Positions 17,119-27,078 are shown, numbered from the stretch's first letter. The stretch is DNA of 64,000 bases from Streptomyces sp. NBC_00193 (GCF_026342735.1 NZ_JAPEMM010000001.1:2914001-2978000); one strand, 5' to 3'. The notes: generated by a model from the sequence alone, not told the origin. Numbers and translations: made by a program.

Positions 17119-17334
17119 TCAGGGGCTGGTGCCGTGGCGGACCACGACGTCAGCCGAGAAGCCGACGTGCCTCAGCGGCGCGGCGGCCTCGATCATGCCG
17201 CCAAGTGCGGTGTTCGCCACCCTGAGCTGTGGGAGAAGGCTCGGGCCGCAGGCTCCGGGTGAGGTGCACAGTGTGGGGGCATTTCGTCCGGCTGATTCTC
17301 GGGCTGCAGCGCTGACCTGGGGCTCCTGGCCGGC
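17119..17334 (-). other. In-frame open extension after the helicase-associated gene's TAG stop
   Basis: Directly after the TAG at 17337-17335, the same frame stays open for another 71 codons to TGA at 17121-17119. The last third has the codon bias of real genes (LPQLRVANTALGGMIEAAAP, HVGFSADVVVRHGTSP). No ribosome site or homolog was recognised. It may be the tail of a lost gene, a C-terminal extension cut by a new stop, or chance. Confidence 0.35.
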
Positions 17335-19761
17335 CTACTGGGGCATGACGCCGTGGATGCGGGAGAGCGTGAAGACGCGTTCGGCTTCGCGCAGGTGGCA
17401 CCAGGCTTCCAGGTAGGGCGGGTCGAGTTCCAGGCTGCTCAGGGTGCGGACGGTGCGACTGCCCGAGGTCGCGACGTACTCGACGGTGATGGCGGTGCCG
17501 GCGTCGATGGCTCGGGCGAGCTGGCGGACATCGCTGTACGAAAGGTGCTTCGCGTATCCGGCGACGATTTCCTCGGTGTCCGTCCCGAAGGGGACTCCGC
17601 TGCCGAAGGGGTCGGGTTCCGGCACGGTCGGTGGTGCGGCCAGCAGCCGGACAGCTAGCTCATCGAGGTCGGCGCCGCCCGGGACCTTCGACGTACGAAT
17701 GGCCGCGCTTCGGGTGCCACGCTTGTCGTTGGTCTGCCGAGGGGCCGGAACAGGAGCGGCCGCCCGCTGGGGCCGGATCTTCTCGACGCGTACGGTTCCC
17801 CCGGCCGTTTCGGCGACGGGGGCGTAGCCCTCGGCGCGGAGCGCTGCGAGGGTTGCGTCGAGCGAGCTACGACTGACCAGAACAGTTGGCGCGAGCTGGC
17901 GCAGGCCGAGCTTGGAGAGCCCCCGGTGGGAGGCGAGTTCGGCCAGGAGCGCCGGCTCCTCGCCGTGGAGGACGCAGGCGGCCGGGGCGATGCGCACGCG
18001 TCCGTGGCCCCGCGCGGTGTCGGCGATGAGATAGGACAGCGGCTGGGGCAGGGGCCCGGCTGCGATGGCGGCCAGATCGGCTGCGATGTCCCTCGGGGCG
18101 CGGCCGGCGTCCAGGGCCCGTCGGATGCTGCCGGAGCTGAACCGCCACACCGAGGCCGTGCCACTGGTTTCCCGGTCAGCGGTGGCATCGAGGACCACGG
18201 CGACCCGCGCGGCCGGTGTGCCGGCGACGACGGCGGTGAGGTCGCCGCCGATCCGGGCGGTTTCGGCGGCTGGGGGCAGCAGTCGTCGGCAGGTGGCGGT
18301 CAGTCCTTCCGCGTCGTAGGCGAGCAGATGGACGCCCAGAGCCGACAGGGCGCCTCGGGCGATCACTCCGAACATTTCGGCCTCGCGGATCACCGTGGCG
18401 AACGGGGTGATGTCCGTAGGCGAGGTGTCGGCGAGCGGGCGGTGCCAGGCCACCGTCGGTCCGAGATCGGAAACGTCCTTCATACCCTGACCGGCCGGGA
18501 GCTGTGCCGCTGCGGCAAACAGCCCGTCGCGGGCCTGACGGCAGCCGTTACAGGGCGGCGCTCCCGCGAGGGCTGGTAGCGCCTTGTTGTCCTCGTCGCG
18601 TGCCCGAGTGGGGGTGAGCGGCAGTTCGCGCCATGCCTGGAGCAGCGTGGCAAGCCGCTCCGCGGGCTCCTGTTCCGCCCAGACGTCATAGGCCTCGGTC
18701 GGTGCCACGCGGTCGCCGACCCGGGCCAGCAGCCCGGCCGCGTACGCGACCTCCAGGGTGATGCGGACCACGGCATCGTCGGCATGGGCGGCCTTGCCGA
18801 TTCGGGCCAGCTCACGCGCGCCGATCCCACCGGACTTGAGTCTGGCGGGCGGAGCCGCGGAACAGGCCGAGAGGACCGAGGCGGCCTGGGCCAACAACGC
18901 CGCAGCCGAGGCTGCGGCCTCCCGCTCTACCTCGGCGGGGGTGATGGACACCAGCTGAGGGGACGGTGGAAGCGGGGTGAAGGGGGCGCGCCAAGTGGGC
19001 CCGCGCAACGCCAGCGCGACTTCGACGGGCATACGCGCGGCACCGTATCGGCGGCGGTCCTGGATCAGCAGGCCCCGGTCGAGTGCCCACCGCGCCCCCG
19101 GTTCGAGGACGGGGCCAGGGGCCCCGAACACGATGGCCTGCGGCTGCCTCGGTGCAGACCCTGCCCGGTGGGCCAGCAGCTTCTGTGTGACCGCGGGCGC
19201 TCGTGCCACCACTTCGGCAATGACTTCGGGGTCGCTGTGGTGCGCGACGAGCGCCGCCATACGCTGCTGCTTGGTGCCGGGCGGCTTGATGCCCAGCGCC
19301 GCCAACATGCCGCGCAGCTCGTCGGAGGTCATGTCCGCCAGCAGCTCCGCAATTGGTGCGTCCAGGCCGAGCGGCGCGTCCCATGCCGCCCGCAACGGTG
19401 CCGCCGTGTGGAGCCTTCCGTTGTGGTCCGGCCAAACCAGCGCGTGCTCGGCCAGAGTCTCCAGGACCGCTCCCAGTGCGAGACCGGCCTCGCCTGCCGT
19501 CGCTCCCAGCAGCTTCGCCAGGGCCTTGCGCGACGCGGTCGTCCCGAGCGCCGCCACGGCCTCGGCCACCTGCAAGTCGGGCAGGGTGAGCAGGGGCAGC
19601 GCTAGTGCCACCGACCCCGGCCGCTGAAGTCGGTCCGCCAGCTCCCCTACCGAGCGGGGCTCCGGAGGGGACGCGGTGTCGTTCCGTGTCGCGAGCACAC
19701 GTGCCAGGCGCGGGCCGTCGAGACCGCTCAGCCAGGCTGTCAGCGTTGATCCGGACGCCAT
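17335..19761 (-). CDS. Helicase-associated (XPB/Ssl2 N-domain-like) protein without a helicase motor
   Basis: 808 residues from ATG 19761, preceded by GGAGGAGAGG. The N-terminal third (LTAWLSGLDGPRLARVLATR, ADRLQRPGSVALALPLL) and the long helical middle follow the actinobacterial helicase-associated family related to the XPB N-terminal domain. The C-terminal part contains an XPB-like damage-recognition region (LGVHLLAYDAEG, ASVWRFSSGSIRRALDAG) and a WYL-like end (AIDAGTAITVEYVATSGSRTV...AWCHLREAERVFTLSRI). There is no Walker A or DEAD/H box, so it is not an ATPase itself. In other actinobacteria such proteins accompany an XPB-type helicase; none is in this window. Confidence 0.8.
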   Translation of the reverse strand: MASGSTLTAWLSGLDGPRLARVLATRNDTASPPEPRSVGELADRLQRPGSVALALPLLTLPDLQVAEAVAALGTTASRKALAKLLGATAGEAGLALGAVLETLAEHALVWPDHNGRLHTAAPLRAAWDAPLGLDAPIAELLADMTSDELRGMLAALGIKPPGTKQQRMAALVAHHSDPEVIAEVVARAPAVTQKLLAHRAGSAPRQPQAIVFGAPGPVLEPGARWALDRGLLIQDRRRYGAARMPVEVALALRGPTWRAPFTPLPPSPQLVSITPAEVEREAAASAAALLAQAASVLSACSAAPPARLKSGGIGARELARIGKAAHADDAVVRITLEVAYAAGLLARVGDRVAPTEAYDVWAEQEPAERLATLLQAWRELPLTPTRARDEDNKALPALAGAPPCNGCRQARDGLFAAAAQLPAGQGMKDVSDLGPTVAWHRPLADTSPTDITPFATVIREAEMFGVIARGALSALGVHLLAYDAEGLTATCRRLLPPAAETARIGGDLTAVVAGTPAARVAVVLDATADRETSGTASVWRFSSGSIRRALDAGRAPRDIAADLAAIAAGPLPQPLSYLIADTARGHGRVRIAPAACVLHGEEPALLAELASHRGLSKLGLRQLAPTVLVSRSSLDATLAALRAEGYAPVAETAGGTVRVEKIRPQRAAAPVPAPRQTNDKRGTRSAAIRTSKVPGGADLDELAVRLLAAPPTVPEPDPFGSGVPFGTDTEEIVAGYAKHLSYSDVRQLARAIDAGTAITVEYVATSGSRTVRTLSSLELDPPYLEAWCHLREAERVFTLSRIHGVMPQ

Positions 19762-20121
19762 CGAAACCTCTCCTCCGGCCAGGAACGGGCCGTGGCCGGA
19801 CCTCGGCCAGTCCGGCACCGGGCTCAAGGATGGCCCATCCGGTGGGTGTGGACGTCTCGCGGGGTGAAAGATCCCCGCCCACGGGTGACATCGAGCCGCG
19901 GACGTCCTGCCCACCCTGACGCCGGGCGGGTTCGTCAGGGTGACAGGTCCTCCAACGAGCGCGGTCCGCGGACTGCGACTGCCGGACACAGCCGGCGGCG
20001 ACCCGGCGGATGCGTTCGGTCAAAGCTCGGATTCGGGTCGTTTTCGGCCCTCTCCAGGGTTGTCCGGCCCAGTGTGGTCTTCAGGCATGGGCCCGTGGAC
20101 CACAGCGTGGAGGAGCCGATG

Positions 20122-20397
20122 ATGAGCACTGCCCCGAATCGGCCGCTCCCGCCGCGCAGACCTGAGGAGCCTCATCCGCTCCGGACGATCCGGGAGATCC
20201 GGGAGTCTCTGCCCGAGCGGCAGCTCGGGCACTTCGATGCCGAGCTCGCCGATACCGACATCGATGCTCTGCCCGACATGCTTCACCGCTGGGCGACGCT
20301 GGGCAGCGACGGGTTTCTCGATCGGATCACGGCGGCTCCGTTCGAGGGGTTGGAGTTCGGGCAGCGGTCCTACGACGACGAGGCGGACGGCGGGTGA
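20122..20397 (+). CDS. Antitoxin of a PIN-domain toxin-antitoxin pair
   Basis: 91 residues from ATG 20122 (an ATG at 20119 is also possible; GGAGGAG at 20109-20115 fits 20122 better). Small and acidic, ending FEGLEFGQRSYDDEADGG, and overlapping the next gene by 4 nt, the usual layout of a toxin-antitoxin operon. The DNA-binding N-terminus is not obvious. Assigned by context with the PIN protein. Confidence 0.65.
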   Translation: MSTAPNRPLPPRRPEEPHPLRTIREIRESLPERQLGHFDAELADTDIDALPDMLHRWATLGSDGFLDRITAAPFEGLEFGQRSYDDEADGG

Positions 20398-20821
20398 TCT
20401 ATCTACTCGACACCAATGTGGTCGCAGAGATCACCACCCGGCCGAAGCCTGCCCCGGCTGTTGTCGCCTGGGCCCGGTCGGTTCCGGCTCCTGCCCTCTA
20501 CCTGAGCGTCATCACGGTCGCGGAGATCGAAGCGGGCATTGAGGGAACACCTGATCCGGTGCGGCGTACCGCTTTCGAGCTGGCGCTCATGGACATCCGT
20601 GATCAGTACCGCGAGGGATCGCCGCCGTTGGAGAGCGGGAGGCACTCGCCTACCTCGCTCTTCACCGGAGGCTCAAGAGTGCCGGGACCAGCATCGATCC
20701 CCCCGATGCGCTGATCGCTGCCACCGCCCTGGCGAACGGCTGGACGCTGGTGAGCCGGAACATCAAGCATCTGGCGCGATCAGACGCACTCCTGCTGAAC
20801 CCATGGGAGTACGAGGGATAG
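20394..20821 (+). pseudogene. PIN-domain toxin (VapC-like), frameshifted
   Basis: Starts MIYLLDTNVVAEI (first PIN acidic residue in LLDTN) and continues through LSVITVAEIEAGI (second acidic site) to about 20632. The frame then derails to a premature stop at 20714. In a different frame the rest of the domain follows: EREALAYLALHRRLKSAGT, then DALIAATALANGWTLVSRN and HLARSDALLLNPWEYEG, ending TAG 20819-20821. The offset equals a loss of one base (or gain of two) near 20630-20640. With its second-half catalytic Asp (DALIAATAL) out of frame, the toxin should be inactive. Confidence 0.8.
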
Positions 20822-20871
20822 GCCATCGAGGCCGGGATCTGGCGGATCGCCCGGTTATGCGGCAAATAAAT

Positions 20872-20889
20872 GAGACTGGAACTGAGACC
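20872..20889. repeat. 18-nt direct repeat, right copy
   Basis: GAGACTGGAACTGAGACC, one mismatch from 17080-17097. It lies 10 nt from the tRNA-Ser terminator. Confidence 0.6.
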
Positions 20890-20899
20890 ATGGAACGTA

Positions 20900-20929
20900 A
20901 AGAGCCCCACCGCAAGCGGTGGGGCTCTT
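20900..20929 (-). terminator. Terminator of tRNA-Ser
   Basis: A perfect 14-bp stem (20900-20913 with 20916-20929) just downstream of the minus-strand tRNA-Ser. Confidence 0.8.
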
Positions 20930-20956
20930 CAACGTATTGCCCGGTGAGAGCAATGG

Positions 20957-21041
20957 CGGAGGATACGAGATTCGAACTCGTGAGGGGTTGCCCCCAACAC
21001 GCTTTCCAAGCGTGCGCCCTAGGCCACTAGGCGAATCCTCC
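20957..21041 (-). tRNA. tRNA-Ser(GGA)
   Basis: 85 nt on the minus strand starting GGAGGATTCGCCTAGTGG. The anticodon loop CTTGGAAAG reads GGA. A long variable arm (GTTGGGGGCAACC) is typical of class II tRNA-Ser. The T-loop is GTTCGAATC. CCA is not encoded. Confidence 0.95.
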
Positions 21042-21171
21042 GCGGCAAACAATACAAGACGTTGAGGGGTGCTCGCGAACGTGATCGTCGGGCGGGTCCG
21101 GGCGGGGGTCCCGGTCGGGGTCCGGGTCGGGGTGCGGGTCGATTCCGGGGCCCTCCATCCGCTAGGGTGGG

Positions 21172-21263
21172 GCCCAGCCCCTCACGTGGCGCTATCTCAC
21201 CCAACTCCCCCAGGGCCGGAAGGCAGCAAGGGTAAGTGGGCTCTGGTGGGTGCGTGGGGGGCG
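21172..21263 (+). ncRNA. ffs: Signal recognition particle RNA (4.5S/scRNA)
   Basis: The conserved apical SRP domain is present (GGGCCGGAAGGCAGCAAGGG around 21212-21231), with complementary flanks: the 5' side CCCCTCACG near 21177 pairs with CGTGGGGGG near 21254. The location just before dnaX is the usual one in Streptomyces. Ends are estimated from pairing and may be off by several bases. Confidence 0.85.
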
Positions 21264-21383
21264 CTTTGCGTTCCGGGACGGGTCGGGCCGGCCGGGCCGC
21301 CGGGCGGAGCCACGCGCTGACCGCGGCAGGCCGGGTGGGTCTGCGGGCCACCGTTGTCGGTGGGCCCGGATAACCTCGTAGAC

Positions 21384-23672
21384 GTGTCGTCCCTTGCGCT
21401 GTACCGCCGCTACCGCCCCGAGTCGTTCGCCGAGGTCATCGGGCAGGAGCATGTCACTGACCCGCTGATGCAGGCCCTGCGCAACAACCGGGTCAATCAC
21501 GCGTACCTGTTCAGCGGGCCGCGAGGCTGTGGCAAGACCACCAGCGCGCGCATCCTCGCCCGCTGCCTGAACTGTGAGCAAGGCCCCACGCCCACCCCCT
21601 GCGGGGAGTGCCAGTCCTGCAAGGACCTCGCGCGCAACGGGCCGGGGTCCATCGACGTCATCGAGATCGACGCGGCCTCGCACGGTGGTGTGGACGACGC
21701 CCGTGACCTGCGCGAGAAGGCCTTCTTCGGGCCCGCCTCCAGCCGGTACAAGATCTACATCATCGACGAGGCGCACATGGTCACCCCGGCGGGCTTCAAC
21801 GCCCTGCTGAAGGTGGTCGAGGAGCCGCCGGAGCACCTCAAGTTCATCTTCGCCACGACCGAGCCCGAGAAGGTCATCGGCACCATCCGGTCCCGGACGC
21901 ACCACTACCCCTTCCGGCTCGTGCCCCCCGGCACCCTGCGGGACTACCTCGGCGAGGTCTGCGGCCGCGAGGGCGCCCACGTCGAGGAGGGCGTGCTGCC
22001 GCTCGTCGTGCGCGCCGGAGCCGGATCCGTCCGTGACTCCATGTCCGTCATGGACCAGCTCCTGGCCGGCGCCACCGAGCAGGGTGTGACGTACGCCATG
22101 GCCACCTCGCTCCTCGGGTACACCGACGGCACGCTCCTCGACGCCGTCGTGGACGCGTTCGCCGCCGGGGACGGGGCCGCGGCCTTCGAGATCGTGGACC
22201 GGGTGGTGGAGGGCGGCAACGACCCGCGCCGCTTCGTCGCCGACCTGCTGGAGCGGCTGCGCGACCTGGTGATCCTCGCCGCCGTGCCCGACGCCCGGGA
22301 GAAGGGGCTCATCGACGCCCCCAACGACGTGGTCGAGCGGATGCAGGCCCAGGCCTCCGTCTTCGGGGCCGCCGAGCTGTCCCGGGCCGCCGATCTGGTC
22401 AACACGGGGCTCACGGAGATGCGCGGGGCCACCTCGCCCCGGCTGCAGCTGGAGCTGATCTGCGCCCGTGTGCTGCTGCCCGCCGCCTTCGACGACGAGC
22501 GTTCCGTGCAGGCGCGGCTCGACCGGCTGGAGCGCGGCGGCGCCGCCTCCGCCGCTGCAGCCGCCGCCTTCGCCCCGGCCCCCGCCATGGGCTACGTGCC
22601 CGGGCCGGAGGCCCACGCGATGGCCCCCGCGTCGGTACGGACCCCCGCGCCGCAGGCTCCGGTGCAGCAGGCTCCCGCGTACCAGCCCCCGGCCCCCGTG
22701 CAGCAGGCCCCCGCCCCGGCCCCCGTGGCTCCGCCCGAGCCGGTGGCTCCGGCCGCCGCTCCTGCGGCCGCAGCCCCCGCGCCCGGTGCCTGGCCCGGCG
22801 CGGCCACCCCCGGCGCCCCCGCGGCCCCGGCTCCCGCCCCGGCTCCGGCCGCCGGTGCCTGGCCCGGTGCCGCGCAGCCCGGCGGCGGCGCTCCCGGTGC
22901 CTGGCCCGGCGCGGCCACGCCCGGCGCCCCGGCGGCTCCCGCAGCCGCCCCGGCGGCAGCTGCCCAGGCCCCCGCGGCCGCGCCCGCTGCCGCGCCCGCC
23001 GCCCCGGCCCCCGGCATGGCCCCCGGCATGGCCGCCGGCGCCGGGCAGATCCAGGCCATGTGGCCGGCCGTCCTGGACGCCGTGAAGAACCGCCGTCGCT
23101 TCACCTGGATCCTGCTCAGCCAGAACGCCCAGGTGGCCGGCTTCGACGGCACCACCCTCCAGCTCGGCTTCCCCAACGCCGGAGCCCGCGACAACTTCGC
23201 GAGCAGCGGCAGCGAGGACGTGCTCAAGGCGGTGCTCGCCGAGCAGTTCCAGGTCACCTGGAAGATCGAGGCCGTGGTCGGCGGGGGAGCCCAGCCCCTG
23301 GCCCCCGTGTCCGGGTCCTCCTACGGCGCTCCGGCCGCGCCCGCCTACCACCAGCCGCCGGCCCAGCAGGCGCCGCAGCAGAACCAGCAGGCGTACCAGC
23401 AGCCCCAGCAGCCCCAGCAGGCACAGCCGCCCCAGCAGGCGTACCAGCAGCAGCCGCAGCAGTCCCAGCAGCCGCAGCCGTCGTACCAGCAGCAGCAACC
23501 CCAGCAGTCCCAGCAGCACCAGCCGACCCACCAGGCGCCCCCGCCGGTCGCCCCCGAGGACGACGTCGCGGAGGCCGACGACCCGGACCTCGTCGACACC
23601 GCACTGAGCGGCCACGACCTGATCGTGCGCGAGCTCGGAGCCACCGTTGTAGAGGAATATACGAACGAATAG
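21384..23672 (+). CDS. dnaX: DNA polymerase III subunit gamma/tau
   Basis: 762 residues from GTG 21384, chosen because SSLALYRRYRPESFAEVIGQEH is the family's exact beginning; a GTG at 21354 would only add an unrelated extension. It is the AAA+ clamp-loader ATPase of the replisome: Walker A GPRGCGKTT, four zinc-binding cysteines in CLNCEQ...CGECQSC, Walker B IIDEAHMV, and a sensor loop ATTEPEKVIGTIRSRT. Residues ~400-560 are an Ala/Pro-rich linker with repeats of PGAWPGAA. A tau-like domain follows (AMWPAVLDAVKNRRRFTW...), then a Gln/Pro tract and an acidic end. No slippery site for a programmed frameshift was noticed. Confidence 0.97.
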   Translation: MSSLALYRRYRPESFAEVIGQEHVTDPLMQALRNNRVNHAYLFSGPRGCGKTTSARILARCLNCEQGPTPTPCGECQSCKDLARNGPGSIDVIEIDAASHGGVDDARDLREKAFFGPASSRYKIYIIDEAHMVTPAGFNALLKVVEEPPEHLKFIFATTEPEKVIGTIRSRTHHYPFRLVPPGTLRDYLGEVCGREGAHVEEGVLPLVVRAGAGSVRDSMSVMDQLLAGATEQGVTYAMATSLLGYTDGTLLDAVVDAFAAGDGAAAFEIVDRVVEGGNDPRRFVADLLERLRDLVILAAVPDAREKGLIDAPNDVVERMQAQASVFGAAELSRAADLVNTGLTEMRGATSPRLQLELICARVLLPAAFDDERSVQARLDRLERGGAASAAAAAAFAPAPAMGYVPGPEAHAMAPASVRTPAPQAPVQQAPAYQPPAPVQQAPAPAPVAPPEPVAPAAAPAAAAPAPGAWPGAATPGAPAAPAPAPAPAAGAWPGAAQPGGGAPGAWPGAATPGAPAAPAAAPAAAAQAPAAAPAAAPAAPAPGMAPGMAAGAGQIQAMWPAVLDAVKNRRRFTWILLSQNAQVAGFDGTTLQLGFPNAGARDNFASSGSEDVLKAVLAEQFQVTWKIEAVVGGGAQPLAPVSGSSYGAPAAPAYHQPPAQQAPQQNQQAYQQPQQPQQAQPPQQAYQQQPQQSQQPQPSYQQQQPQQSQQHQPTHQAPPPVAPEDDVAEADDPDLVDTALSGHDLIVRELGATVVEEYTNE

Positions 23673-23684
23673 GGGGTCCGGCTT

Positions 23685-23708
23685 GGGTGCCCGCACGAAG
23701 GGCACCCG
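23685..23708 (+). terminator. Weak hairpin between dnaX and purD
   Basis: GGGTGCCC (23685-23692) pairs with GGGCACCC (23701-23708) around an 8-nt loop, 12 nt after the dnaX stop. It may reduce read-through into purD. Confidence 0.45.
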
Positions 23709-23719
23709 GGAACGCGGGC

Positions 23720-23725
23720 TAGTCT
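23720..23725 (+). promoter_or_regulatory. Candidate -10 box giving leaderless purD mRNA
   Basis: TAGTCT ends 7 nt before the GTG start of purD, so initiation would fall on or next to the start codon. No Shine-Dalgarno sequence precedes purD. The -35 region is not convincing. Confidence 0.4.
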
Positions 23726-23732
23726 TCATGGC

Positions 23733-24986
<1,254 letters not shown>

Positions 24987-25025
24987 ACAGCGCTGAAGGC
25001 CGCTGATCAGCGGGATTTCACGGAA

Positions 25026-25061
25026 GCGGGCCCGGTGCGCACTCGGTGCGGCCGGGCCCGC
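25026..25061 (+). terminator. Terminator after purD
   Basis: A 10-bp perfect stem, GCGGGCCCGG (25026-25035) with CCGGGCCCGC (25052-25061), 40 nt after the purD stop. Nothing else was recognised between here and 25305. Confidence 0.65.
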
Positions 25062-25305
25062 GTGCATGCTCGCGTGCGAGTGCATCCAGCCGCGTTCGAA
25101 CGCACCCAGCTTTACCCAAAGCCATTCCATCGGGTGATCGTCACCCGGTCTGCCTGACGGCCGCCCGCGTCCCAACTATGGTGCGGCGCAAGCATTCCGG
25201 CTCTCATTCCGGCACATGGCCCACCGGCATTGCGATGTCAGTGGCTGGTGTCACAGTGGGGGAGTGAGCAACGCCGTCGCATGGCAGAGGGGGTGAGGTC
25301 CGGCC

Positions 25306-26922
25306 GTGTCCGGAACCGGTTCGATCGCTGAAGTGGGTACGCCGTCCGCGCGTTCCCGTGCCTTGGCCGTGCTGCGTGTGCGCAGCAGGGCACTGGCCGT
25401 CGGGCTGCTGCCCGCCGCCGTGGCCGTGGTGCTGGTGAGCGCCCGTACGACGGGCCGGCTCGCCGGTGACCCCTGGCCCGCCGTGACCCTCGCCGTGTGC
25501 GCCGTGGCCGCCTTCGTCCTGCTCGTCGGCGGGATCTTCGCCGCCGTCGTGCTGCGGGCGAGCCCCGCCATGACCCCGACCGTGCCGCTGGCGGAGTCCG
25601 CCGCCCCCGATCTCTACCGGCTCGTGCGGGACCTGGCGGACCGGATGGACGTTCCGGCGCCCTCCGCGATAGCCCTGACCCCCGACTGCGACAGCTGGCT
25701 GGAGGACCGTACGCACGCGGCGCACCGCCGTGCCCGCGGCCGCACGGCCATATCCGGTGGGGCCGCCGGAGCTGGCGGTCCGGAGTCCGAGCCCGGCGCC
25801 GCCCCGGTGCTGGTGATCGGCTCGCCGTTCCTGTGGTGGATGAGGGTCGCCGAGCTCCGGGCCGTCCTCGCGCCCGTCGTCGCCGGTACCGGCCCCTCCG
25901 CGCACCCGGACATAGCCGACGCGCGTGGATTCGTACGGGGCCTGGACGCCGCCGTGGACGTGGGCGGCCGGCGCTTCCTCGGCTGGATCGCCGCCCCCGC
26001 CCGGCTGCTGCTGCGGCTGTGCCGGGTGGACGCCGCCGAGATGGAGCGCGGGGTCGCCGCCGCCGCGTCGGACCGTGCACAGGGTGTGGACTACGCGCTG
26101 CGCATCGTCGCCCAGGAGCAGGTCGGGCTGGCGTACGCCGGCTGGGACCGGCTGCTGACCCGCGTCGCCGTGCCCGCCTGGCGGATGGGCCGCTGGCCGG
26201 CGCACCTGGACGCGGGCGTGGTCTCCGCACTGACCGAGCTGTCCCGGCGCGACCGGCTGGCCGACGGGTTCACCTCACGCCTGGGCGAGCGCCCGGCGTG
26301 CGATCTGCTGGACCAGCCGGGTGCGGTGGACGAGGCCGCCTCGCTGCTGGCCGCGCGGCTGTTCCACGGCGGACCGGCCGAAGCCGGTCCGGACTGGTCG
26401 CCGGTGGACTGGGCGGCCTATCCGGAGGAGGTCGTCGACCGCAAGTGGCGTACGGAGGCGGCACGCCTGCTGGCCGCCCTGGACGCGCTGTCGGCTCCGT
26501 CGGTGCCCGCCGCCTCCACCGTGGAGCGGGTGCTGACCTACCTCGCCGACGCCGACGCCGACGCCCTGGCGGGCCGGCTGAGCGGTGATCTGGCGCGGGA
26601 GGCCGTCCCCGCCGTGGCGGCCGCCGCCGCGGGCCGCGGGGCCGACGCACTGCCGCTGTTCCCGCTGGAGGCTCCGCGCAGCGGGCGGGACCTGCTGGCG
26701 GACCACGTCGTGGCGCTGGTGTGCTGCGCCGCGGTCGACTCCGCGGGAGGCGAGCCCGGGCTGGACTGGCTGGACGGGCCGGTCCTGCTGGTGGCCGGGG
26801 TGCGGCGGGCCGATCTCGCCGGACCGGTGCTGTCGCTCGTGGAGGACCGGGACCCCGGCCCGCTCCGGGACTGGCTCGCGGAGGTCGGTGTACGTCCGGA
26901 GAAGCCGGTCCGCCTGGTCTAG
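25306..26922 (+). CDS. Membrane protein with degenerate M48-peptidase-like domain
   Basis: 538 residues from GTG 25306. Two N-terminal membrane helices (about 30-45 and 60-85) precede a region laid out like an M48 (HtpX/Ste24) metallopeptidase: APDLYRLVRDLADRMDVPAPSAIAL, then VLVIGSPFLWWMRVAELRAVLAPVVAG, where active members have an HExxH immediately after LRAVLA. Here that segment reads APVVAG. The downstream zinc-Glu region (usually EADR) appears as DAAEMERGVAAAASDRA. A long soluble C-terminal part follows, with no recognised motif. It therefore looks like an inactive peptidase homolog; role unknown. It lies in the conserved purD-purC interval and is probably conserved in the genus. Confidence 0.7.
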   Translation: MSGTGSIAEVGTPSARSRALAVLRVRSRALAVGLLPAAVAVVLVSARTTGRLAGDPWPAVTLAVCAVAAFVLLVGGIFAAVVLRASPAMTPTVPLAESAAPDLYRLVRDLADRMDVPAPSAIALTPDCDSWLEDRTHAAHRRARGRTAISGGAAGAGGPESEPGAAPVLVIGSPFLWWMRVAELRAVLAPVVAGTGPSAHPDIADARGFVRGLDAAVDVGGRRFLGWIAAPARLLLRLCRVDAAEMERGVAAAASDRAQGVDYALRIVAQEQVGLAYAGWDRLLTRVAVPAWRMGRWPAHLDAGVVSALTELSRRDRLADGFTSRLGERPACDLLDQPGAVDEAASLLAARLFHGGPAEAGPDWSPVDWAAYPEEVVDRKWRTEAARLLAALDALSAPSVPAASTVERVLTYLADADADALAGRLSGDLAREAVPAVAAAAAGRGADALPLFPLEAPRSGRDLLADHVVALVCCAAVDSAGGEPGLDWLDGPVLLVAGVRRADLAGPVLSLVEDRDPGPLRDWLAEVGVRPEKPVRLV

Positions 26923-27078
26923 GCCGTCCCTTTCCCCCGGGCCCCCCTGGCCCCTCCGGTCCCCGGGCCGGGCTCCCCGTTGAAGTTTTCGCGACGAACG
27001 GTGACGGACTGCGTGCGTTATGTGATGTGCTGGGGACCGGTCGCGGCGTTCGGGGGAGCGAGGGAGGGGAGCAGCGGT

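Noticed and set aside
17119..17334. RiPP precursor suggested by Cys/Ser/Thr-rich TLCTSPGACG
   Set aside because: No ribosome site, no leader-core layout and no modification enzymes nearby.
20620..20645. Programmed frameshift in the PIN toxin
   Set aside because: No slippery heptamer or downstream structure seen, and the 4-nt overlap architecture does not require it; a mutation is more likely.
20872..21041. Classic tRNA-Ser att site
   Set aside because: The direct repeat is outside the tRNA and does not duplicate its 3' end, and no integrase gene is in the window.
22560..23040. Separate gene in the Ala/Pro-rich part of dnaX
   Set aside because: Low-complexity linker is normal for actinobacterial DnaX; alternative frames are shadows.
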